From contig CAYSOA010000022.1 in NCBI GenBank assembly GCA_964432565.1, positions 1 through 37,230 on the forward strand: a stretch of DNA of 37,230 nt, in the 5' to 3' direction. Shown piece by piece: positions 31,371 through 37,230 of this stretch. Both the position numbers and the translations under genes were made by a program. This stretch comes from CAIOHW01 sp964432565 (lineage in GTDB: Bacteria; Bdellovibrionota; UBA1018). How positions within the stretch are numbered: the first letter of the stretch is position 1; the number at the start of each line of letters is the position of its first letter. Below the pieces are notes generated by a model that searched no databases, had not been told where the DNA came from, and saw nothing but the letters and a program-made list of their open reading frames with translations.

Positions 31371-32393
31371 TCACTCGTTCGTGAGGACCGCTCGTACCCA
31401 AGCCTCATTCGACAGATACCATTCGATCGTCGAACGCAGTCCCTGCTCGAAACTGGCCATCGAACGCGTAAAGCCGAGCTCCCGCTGGGCCTTGGTGTCG
31501 TCGATGGCGTAGCGCCAGTCATGGCCGGCCCGGTCCTGTACGAAGGCGATCTGGTCACGGTAGGACTTTCCGTCCGAGCGCGGCTTGAGCTCGTCCAGGG
31601 CGTCGCAAATGGCGTGCACGACATCGATGTTTTGCCGTTCTGAGTCGCCGCCAAAGCAATAGGTTTCACCGGCCTTGCCGCGCTCAAGGGCCAGCAGGAT
31701 GCCTTCGCAATGATCCAGAACGTAGATCCAGTCGCGCACGTTGGCGCCCTTGCCGTAAACGGGCAGGGGCTTTCCGGCCAGAGCGCATTGAATCATGTGC
31801 GGGATGAGCTTTTCTGGAAACTGCTTCGGACCATAATTGTTCGAGCAGTTGGTGGTGACGACGTTCAGTCCGTAGGTGTGGTGCCAGGCGCGCACCAAGT
31901 GGTCGGCGGCGGCCTTCGAGGCCGAGTACGGAGAGTTGGGAGCGTAGGGGGTTGTTTCGGAAAATTTGCCCGTGTCGCCCAGGGCTCCGTAGACCTCGTC
32001 CGTCGAGACCTGAAGGTAGCGAAAGCTGACTTTGAGCGGAGAGCTTGCGGGAAGCTGGTCGNNNNNNNNNNGAACATTCGTGTCGATAAAGGCAGAAGGT
32101 CCTGTGATCGAGCGATCGACGTGGCTCTCCGCCGCAAAGTTCAAGAGGGCGGTGCACTGGTTTTTAGCCAGTAGCTCGGGCACCAGGCGGGAATCGCGAA
32201 TATCGCCAATGACGAGTGCCCAGGAGCCGGGGTGGGATGGGGTGTCCTGGGGAATGGTGTCGAGGTTCTCGCGGTGTCCGGCATAGGTCAGGGCGTCGAG
32301 AACGATGACCCGGTGACCTCGGCGGACTGCCAGTTCGACGAAGTTGCTTCCAATAAACCCGGCGCCGCCGGTGACCAGAAAGGTGCTGCTCAT
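31371..32393 (-). CDS. rfbB: dTDP-glucose 4,6-dehydratase, interrupted by an assembly gap
   Basis: Second step of dTDP-rhamnose synthesis. The frame is open from ATG 32393 with the NAD-binding GGAGFIGSNF, AAESHVDRS, the catalytic STDEVYG and YSASK, and NNYGPKQFPEKLIP. Ten N at 32062-32071 fall between FIDTNV and DQLPASSP. In other RfbB proteins this stretch (VGTxxLLEAARxYW) is about 14-15 residues; the gap allows only four. The frame holds because the N count happens to fit, so the printed product is some ten residues short. The gene is very probably intact in the organism. Confidence 0.94.
   Translation of the reverse strand: MSSTFLVTGGAGFIGSNFVELAVRRGHRVIVLDALTYAGHRENLDTIPQDTPSHPGSWALVIGDIRDSRLVPELLAKNQCTALLNFAAESHVDRSITGPSAFIDTNVXXXXDQLPASSPLKVSFRYLQVSTDEVYGALGDTGKFSETTPYAPNSPYSASKAAADHLVRAWHHTYGLNVVTTNCSNNYGPKQFPEKLIPHMIQCALAGKPLPVYGKGANVRDWIYVLDHCEGILLALERGKAGETYCFGGDSERQNIDVVHAICDALDELKPRSDGKSYRDQIAFVQDRAGHDWRYAIDDTKAQRELGFTRSMASFEQGLRSTIEWYLSNEAWVRAVLTNE
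32062..32071. other. Assembly gap (10 N)
   Basis: Ten unknown bases inside rfbB. The protein family predicts about 40-43 missing bases here, so ten is probably a placeholder length. Confidence 0.97.
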
Positions 32394-33640
32394 GGCCTCG
32401 GCATCCCCGGTCGAGCCTGTTCAGACCTGCGGCAGTTCGCAGCCATGGCGAAGGCCACGCACCAGACCACCGTATGCAGGGTCTTGGTCTCCGAAAAATT
32501 GACCTGCGTGAGCCCGTTGAGGTGAAGGACGACAAAGGCGCAGAACAGACCCGGCGAGACCAGGTACGCCATTCCGGCGGTGACCAGCGACCACCCCAGC
32601 CACGCCATGAGACCTAGAAGGCCCATTCCACCGAGGAACTCGAGCAGGTTGCTGTGGGCATGTCCGACGAACTTCTCTTTCGCCTCCGGAAGGTGCGTCT
32701 CGAAATAGGCACCAGCAAGGGGCAGATTTTCATGCCAGCCCACTCCGGTCAGGGGCCGCATCTTGAACAGTTCCCAGTTGATCTTCCAGAGCTGGGTACG
32801 CTGGTCGAGGCCGCGCGGATAGTGCAGGCGTTTCTGAACCGGAGGGAGGAGGGTTGCTCCTGCCAGTGCCAGCACGATGGCGGCGAGCGCCTTCCAGCGG
32901 GTTCGACCCTTCAGGGTCAGCATCAGAAACAAGACCAGCCCGAGCGGCAGGGCGATCCACAGCATGCGCGACATGGTTCCAAAGAGTGCCAGCGCTCCGA
33001 TCAGAAGGGCGAGCCAATGTGTCGAACGCCCACCCAGCCAGTGCCGTTTGCTCGCCCGCTCGAGCAGAAAAAAGAATGGAAAAACCATCACGGACGCATA
33101 GGTCAGGTACGAGCCGAAGATCCAGTTGACCGTAAAAAGGCCACCGAAGCTGGCGTGCGGGCGTTGCTCGACCAGACCTCGTGGATTCCACCCGGTAAAC
33201 AGTTCGATCACTCCAAAGACCGACACGACGACGAAGACCCCGACCCAGAGGTTTTGCACGCGTCGCCACGCGCGCTCCTCGAGCATGACGAGGGCGGAAG
33301 AGAGCAGAATCGGCCAGATGAAATAAACCGCTTTGGCAATGGATGTGCCCCAGCGCGCTCGGGGATGCACGCCGCCGATTTCGACCGGAAACAGTTGCGC
33401 AGCCAATACTGAAGCGAAAAACGCGATCAGCAGGACGAAGGTGGCCTTGAGATAGCGACGGCCCCAGGAGGAGACCAAAACCTGGCCGAGCGAAGTGCGG
33501 TAGAGACTTCCATTCGTCCCAGCGAAAAGGATGGCTACCAGACAGGCGGCAAATCCGATGCTCATGAGGGCCTGCGACCCAAAAAGAAGCACCGTGTACA
33601 GGCCGACTGCGATTGCGAGAAGCCTGCCCGAGTCAATCAC
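32390..33640 (-). CDS. O-antigen ligase/polymerase family membrane protein (Wzy_C/WaaL-like)
   Basis: A 416-residue protein with ten to twelve hydrophobic helices. A large loop between late helices carries RPLTGVGWHENLP and VGHAHSNLLEFLGGMGLLGL, the Wzy_C pattern in which a conserved histidine acts in glycan transfer. Ligase (WaaL) and polymerase (Wzy) are hard to tell apart; the HAHSNLLEFLGGMG motif favours the ligase group. The start is GTG at 33640, overlapping the wbpE end by 8 bp, and its own stop overlaps the rfbB ATG by 4 bp. Confidence 0.87.
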   Translation of the reverse strand: MIDSGRLLAIAVGLYTVLLFGSQALMSIGFAACLVAILFAGTNGSLYRTSLGQVLVSSWGRRYLKATFVLLIAFFASVLAAQLFPVEIGGVHPRARWGTSIAKAVYFIWPILLSSALVMLEERAWRRVQNLWVGVFVVVSVFGVIELFTGWNPRGLVEQRPHASFGGLFTVNWIFGSYLTYASVMVFPFFFLLERASKRHWLGGRSTHWLALLIGALALFGTMSRMLWIALPLGLVLFLMLTLKGRTRWKALAAIVLALAGATLLPPVQKRLHYPRGLDQRTQLWKINWELFKMRPLTGVGWHENLPLAGAYFETHLPEAKEKFVGHAHSNLLEFLGGMGLLGLMAWLGWSLVTAGMAYLVSPGLFCAFVVLHLNGLTQVNFSETKTLHTVVWCVAFAMAANCRRSEQARPGMPRP

Positions 33641-34742
33641 CTAGAGCACTCCTCAGTGAATCGGCGATCCGTACCTGCACCTCTTCGGTAAGATACGGGT
33701 GGAACGGAAGACTCATCACTTCTCCACCGGCCCTTTCTGAAATCGGACAGGTTCCCTCGGTCTGGCCATAACTCCGCATGGCGGGCTGGAGGTTCAGCGC
33801 CATGGGGTAGTGGACGGTGGTCGGAACGCCCACGGCTTCCAGAGCCTTCATCACGCGATCACGATCCGTGACGCGAATCGTGTACTGAGCATAGACCGAA
33901 AGGTTGTGCTCTTCGATCCGAGGCGTCGTCACAAAAGGCGAAAGCAGTTCGTGGTAGCGAGCGGCCACTTCCTGACGAAGGCGGATCTCGTCTTCGAAGA
34001 TCTCCATCTTGGCCAGAAGGACGGCGGCCTGGAGCGTGTCGAGGCGCGAGTTCACTCCGACGACCTCGTGATAGTAACGCTTCTTCGAGCCATGGCCCCT
34101 GATCATGCGCAGGCGTTCGGCCACCGCTGCATCCTGCGTGAATACCATGCCGCCATCCCCGTAGCATCCGAGCGGTTTCGACGGAAAAAACGAGGTCGTC
34201 GCGATCTTCGACAGGTTGCAGGAGCGACGCCCCTTGTAGCTGGCCCCGAAGCTTTGCGCGGCATCCTCGATCACGACGAGTCCATGGCGATCGGCAATCT
34301 TCTGGATCGCGTCCATGTCCGCGCATTGTCCATACAGGCTTACCGGCAGGATGGCCCGAGTTCGCGGCGTGATCTTCGCTTCGATCAGTGAGGGGTCGAT
34401 GTTGTAGGTGGTTGGGTCCACGTCGACGAACACCGGACGTCCGCCGAGAAGCGCGATCGCCTCAGCGGTGGCAATGAATGTGAAGGACGGAGTGATGACC
34501 TCGTCACCGGGCTCAAGGCCGATGGCCATGAGGGCGATCTGCAGGGCGTCGGTACCGTTCGCGCAGGCAACGGCATGCGGGGCCCCGGTGAACCGGCAAA
34601 GTTCGGCCTCGAGCTGCGCGATCTCGGGGCCGTTGATGAAGGCTCCGGACTCGATGACGGCATCCATGCGCCTGCGGATCGAGGCGTCGATTCGAGCGCG
34701 CTGGGCCTGAAGATCAATGAACGGAATGGGGCCAGCCATCAT
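33633..34742 (-). CDS. wbpE: PLP-dependent sugar aminotransferase (WbpE-like)
   Basis: A DegT/DnrJ/EryC1 aminotransferase of 369 residues. PLP Lys189 lies in FFPSKPLGCYGDGG, and EDAAQSFGA (159-167) binds the cofactor ring. It should add the 3-amino group to UDP-3-keto-GlcNAcA with glutamate as donor. The neighbours are the matching N-acetyltransferase, the 3-dehydrogenase and the 6-dehydrogenase, as in Pseudomonas WbpA/B/E/D, which supports this role over other DegT substrates. The start is ATGATG at 34742 and overlaps the wbpD stop. Confidence 0.9.
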   Translation of the reverse strand: MMAGPIPFIDLQAQRARIDASIRRRMDAVIESGAFINGPEIAQLEAELCRFTGAPHAVACANGTDALQIALMAIGLEPGDEVITPSFTFIATAEAIALLGGRPVFVDVDPTTYNIDPSLIEAKITPRTRAILPVSLYGQCADMDAIQKIADRHGLVVIEDAAQSFGASYKGRRSCNLSKIATTSFFPSKPLGCYGDGGMVFTQDAAVAERLRMIRGHGSKKRYYHEVVGVNSRLDTLQAAVLLAKMEIFEDEIRLRQEVAARYHELLSPFVTTPRIEEHNLSVYAQYTIRVTDRDRVMKALEAVGVPTTVHYPMALNLQPAMRSYGQTEGTCPISERAGGEVMSLPFHPYLTEEVQVRIADSLRSALGD

Positions 34743-35332
34743 TCCACCCTCAGTCCATTTTCAGACAGGATGAACTTCCTGCCGGTGGCGGGACACTCGA
34801 AGGTTTTCGAGTCCTTCTGGATGAGGCGCTCGCCGTGTTCGCCCATCCAGCCTGCTTGGCGGGCGGGAACGCCCATCATGAGCGCATAGTCGGGAACATC
34901 CTTGGTAATCACGGCCCCGGCTGCGATGAACGCATGCCTGCCAATGGTGACGCCGCAAACGACGGTGCAGTTGGCGCCGAGAGTGGCGCCCTGGCGGACT
35001 ATCGTGTCGAGGTACTCGTTCTTGCGCTCGATCGCCGATCGGGGGTTGATGACGTTCGTAAAGACCATCGACGGCCCGCAGAAGACATCGTCCTCGAGCG
35101 TGACATTGTCGTAGACCGACACATTGTTCTGGATCTTCACGTTGTTTCCGATGACGACGCGATTTCCCACGAACACATTTTGTCCCAGCGAGCAGCGTTC
35201 GCCGATCGTGGCGCCGCTGCAGACGTGGACGAAGTGCCAGACCCGGGACCCCTTTCCGATCTTCGCCCCAGGATCGACAATTGCCGAGGGGTGGATGGTG
35301 ACGCCTTCGATGCTGGGGTTTCCTGAGTTCAT
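34739..35332 (-). CDS. wbpD: UDP-sugar N-acetyltransferase (WbpD-like, left-handed beta-helix)
   Basis: A hexapeptide-repeat acetyltransferase of 197 residues. Repeats such as IHPSAIVDPGAKIG, IGNNVKIQNNVSVYDNVTLED and IGRHAFIAAGAVITKDVPDYAL form the beta-helix; the C-terminus has FECPATGRKF, typical of the WbpD/WlbB group. It should acetylate the 3-amino group of UDP-GlcNAc3NA. ATG 35332 was chosen because AAGGA sits 6 bp upstream and the longer frame (35422) overlaps wbpB. Confidence 0.91.
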   Translation of the reverse strand: MNSGNPSIEGVTIHPSAIVDPGAKIGKGSRVWHFVHVCSGATIGERCSLGQNVFVGNRVVIGNNVKIQNNVSVYDNVTLEDDVFCGPSMVFTNVINPRSAIERKNEYLDTIVRQGATLGANCTVVCGVTIGRHAFIAAGAVITKDVPDYALMMGVPARQAGWMGEHGERLIQKDSKTFECPATGRKFILSENGLRVE

Positions 35333-35354
35333 CGTGAGTCCTTGCGCGTAGAGA

Positions 35355-36410
35355 TTACCGAGGCCATCCCTCGAGAGGGAGCTCGACAAAACATTTCTCG
35401 CTGGCGGAGCGGTAAATCGCAATCAGGGTTTGAAGCGAAAGGAGTCCCGCACGTCCATCGACGAGGGCATCTCGCTCACCGCGCAGGGTCGCAAAGACGC
35501 TTTCGTAATAAGGCTGGTGGCCATTGCCGTAAACCGAGGTCGGCTCGTAATTCACGGATCGAACGGCTTCGTCTTCGGGGCGAGAGTCCGCCAGCTGGAA
35601 TATCTCAATCCGGTTGAGGGCCACGCCTCCGACGCGAATGGATCCACGGTCGCCGAGCAGCGTGATCGAGCCTTCGATGTTCTTCGGGTAGGAAAGCATC
35701 GTCACGTTCATCGAGCCGATGGCGCCCGAGACATACTGGAAAGTGGCAACGCCCGAATCTTCGGCTTCGATCTTTCGGGTCTGCGTGGCCGTGATGGCTC
35801 CCACGCGGGCCATCGGACCGCCGAGGTAGGTCATCATGTCCACGTAGTGAGACGCCTGGTTCATGAACGCGCCGCCGTCCATTGCCCATGTGCCGCGCCA
35901 TTTGGCCTGGTCATAATAATCCTGGGGGCGCGTCCAGAACACGTTGCTCGAAACCGTGTGAAGTCGACCGAGTCGGCCCTGATCGACGGCGGTCTTCACG
36001 AACTGGATCGTGGGATTGAGGCGGTTCTGCTTCACGACGAAGAGCTTCACGCCCGAGGCATCGCACGCCTTCACGAGATCCAGGCCATCCTGCCAGCGCA
36101 CGGCCATCGGTTTTTCGGTGATGACATGTTTTCCGGCTCGGGCCGCAAGGATTCCCTGTTCGGGGTGAATGCCGCTCGGGGTGCACAGGCTGACGATATC
36201 GACCATTGGGTCGGCCAGGAGCGCTTCAATCGATGCGTAGGGCCTGGCCCCGGTCTTGGCGGCGGCTTCCTGAAGCCGGGTCGGGTCGGTATCGCAGACG
36301 GCCACCACTTCCGCCTGGTTCGAAAGATTCTGGATCGCACCGATGTGGCTTGCGGAAATTCTTCCGCAACCGATGAGGCCGATCCGAATCTTCTGGGGTG
36401 CAGAGGCCAT
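35355..36410 (-). CDS. wbpB: UDP-GlcNAcA 3-dehydrogenase (WbpB/WlbA-like Gfo/Idh/MocA oxidoreductase)
   Basis: A 351-residue NAD-dependent oxidoreductase. GLIGCGRIS (11-19) is the Rossmann loop, EKPMA has catalytic Lys100, and GGAFMNQASHYVD (179-191) has the active-site His188. VVKQNRLNPTI is a sequence typical of WlbA/WbpB. It oxidises carbon 3 of UDP-N-acetylglucosaminuronate, giving the ketone used by WbpE. It begins 10 bp after wbpA and ends 22 bp before wbpD. Confidence 0.92.
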   Translation of the reverse strand: MASAPQKIRIGLIGCGRISASHIGAIQNLSNQAEVVAVCDTDPTRLQEAAAKTGARPYASIEALLADPMVDIVSLCTPSGIHPEQGILAARAGKHVITEKPMAVRWQDGLDLVKACDASGVKLFVVKQNRLNPTIQFVKTAVDQGRLGRLHTVSSNVFWTRPQDYYDQAKWRGTWAMDGGAFMNQASHYVDMMTYLGGPMARVGAITATQTRKIEAEDSGVATFQYVSGAIGSMNVTMLSYPKNIEGSITLLGDRGSIRVGGVALNRIEIFQLADSRPEDEAVRSVNYEPTSVYGNGHQPYYESVFATLRGERDALVDGRAGLLSLQTLIAIYRSASEKCFVELPLEGWPR

Positions 36411-36420
36411 GTGCTGCTCC

Positions 36421-37230
36421 TTAGGCGCTTACGATATTCGGGCCGCGTTCGCGGTAGCGGCCGCGCGTGTCAATGATCAGGTCCGAGTGCTTGCGAATCA
36501 GCTCGTAGTCGAAGTCATCGTGGTCGGTCGCCAGCAGCACGCAGTCGAACCCGCGGAGGGTTTCAGGCGTGACCGCCAGGCTCTGAAGGTCGAAGTGATG
36601 CTTGCGCATCTTCGGAAAGTGAGGAACGTGCGGGTCGGCGTATTCGACGAGGGCGCCCTTGTGCGAGAGCAGTTCCATGAGTTCGACCGAGGGAGATTCG
36701 CGCATGTCGTCCACGTTTTTCTTGTACGCAATTCCCAGCATCAGGATCTTGCTGCCCTTGACCGACTTGCCACGCTCGTTCAGGGCATCGGTCAGCTTGC
36801 CGACGACCCATTCCGGCATCGAGCTGTTCACTTCGCCTGCGAGCTCGATGAAGCGGGTGTGCAGGCCATATTCCCGGGCCTTCCAGGTCAGGTAGAAGGG
36901 GTCGATCGGGATGCAGTGTCCGCCCAGTCCCGGTCCGGGGTAATAGGCGGTAAAGCCGAACGGCTTGGTCGATGCGGCTCGAATCACTTCGAAGATATCG
37001 ATGCCCATCTTGTCGCAGACGATCTTCATCTCGTTGACCAGGCCGATATTGACCGAGCGATGGATGTTTTCGAGGAGCTTGGTCATCTCTGCGGCTCGAG
37101 TCGAAGTGACCGGAACGACCTGGTCGATGACCTGTCGATAAAGCTCTACTCCCGCTTCACGGCAGGCAGCGGTGTCGCCTCCGCAAACTTTCGGAATCGT
37201 GCGGGTCGTGAAGTTCGGATTGCCCGGATC
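36421..37230 (-). CDS. wbpA: UDP-N-acetyl-D-glucosamine 6-dehydrogenase, 5' end outside window
   Basis: The C-terminal 269 residues of a UDP-sugar dehydrogenase; the N-terminal NAD domain is beyond the right edge. The visible part starts DPGNPNFTTRTIPKVCGG, a WbpA-type segment. It contains GPGLGGHCIPIDPFYL with the catalytic cysteine, then LGIAYKKNVDDMRESPS and the C-terminal UDP-binding domain. Two successive oxidations turn UDP-GlcNAc into UDP-GlcNAcA. The next genes use that product, which favours GlcNAc over ManNAc as substrate. Confidence 0.93.
   Translation of the reverse strand, partial: DPGNPNFTTRTIPKVCGGDTAACREAGVELYRQVIDQVVPVTSTRAAEMTKLLENIHRSVNIGLVNEMKIVCDKMGIDIFEVIRAASTKPFGFTAYYPGPGLGGHCIPIDPFYLTWKAREYGLHTRFIELAGEVNSSMPEWVVGKLTDALNERGKSVKGSKILMLGIAYKKNVDDMRESPSVELMELLSHKGALVEYADPHVPHFPKMRKHHFDLQSLAVTPETLRGFDCVLLATDHDDFDYELIRKHSDLIIDTRGRYRERGPNIVSA

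Noticed and set aside
1..37230. CRISPR array, tRNA or rRNA genes, insertion sequences
   Set aside because: No regularly spaced short repeats, no tRNA or rRNA signature segments and no transposase motifs were seen by eye; a dedicated search could still find a missed tRNA.

Overview
The window comes from a Gram-negative bacterium with a fairly GC-rich genome. The evidence is a lipoprotein with a clear lipobox, an O-antigen/LPS sugar locus with an O-antigen ligase, and an RNase E/G-type ribonuclease. The gene order rplU-rpmA-obgE-nadD-rsfS-rlmH, the acidic insertion inside the RNase E/G S1 domain and the Ig-like repeat lipoprotein suggest a deltaproteobacterial or Bdellovibrionota-like lineage. 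That placement is an inference of low certainty. A run of ten N at 32062-32071 shows a draft, probably metagenomic, assembly.

Layout. (1) 1-2446, minus: a very large lipoprotein of tandem Ig-like repeats that continues past the left edge. (2) 2517-5130, minus: glycolysis pair gpmI-pfkA. (3) 5195-7631, plus: a persulfide-responsive operon, with a SqrR/BigR/YgaV-type ArsR repressor, a YgaP-type membrane rhodanese, a persulfide dioxygenase and a TauE/SafE exporter. It sits behind an AT-rich inverted repeat that overlaps a putative promoter. (4) 7597-8412, minus: a phytochelatin-synthase-like protein overlapping the exporter gene tail to tail. (5) 8469-12277, minus: rplU-rpmA, a strong intrinsic terminator, then obgE-nadD-rsfS-rlmH. 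(6) 12375-18542, minus: a nucleoside salvage operon deoC-deoB-deoA-punA-cdd plus a nucleoside-deaminase-like amidohydrolase, largely joined by 4-bp ATGA overlaps. (7) 18543-19274: a long non-coding interval whose right part is a structured rne leader. (8) 19275-25307, plus: rne/rng, prmA, a DUF962/Mpo1-like membrane protein and purB. (9) 25308-37230, mostly minus: surface polysaccharide locus with a GT2 glycosyltransferase, rfbC-rfbD-rfbA, a GT-C glycosyltransferase on the plus strand, rfbB, an O-antigen ligase and wbpE-wbpD-wbpB-wbpA.

How the genes work together. The deo/punA/cdd genes turn nucleosides into bases and pentose phosphates and feed deoxyribose-5-phosphate to glycolysis. The sulfur operon would sense and oxidise persulfide and export the product. 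In the sugar locus RfbABCD make dTDP-L-rhamnose and WbpA-B-E-D make UDP-2,3-diacetamido-2,3-dideoxy-glucuronate, both O-antigen precursors.

The least expected element is an AAA_14/DUF4143-type ATPase gene (26123-27343) set inside the rhamnose operon. Its upstream gap is filled by two tandem 37-bp palindromes. Other points worth following are the structured rne leader with a sequestered ribosome-binding site, the roughly 280-residue S1 insertion in the ribonuclease, the phytochelatin-synthase-like gene beside persulfide genes, and an assembly gap inside rfbB that is too short for the protein.
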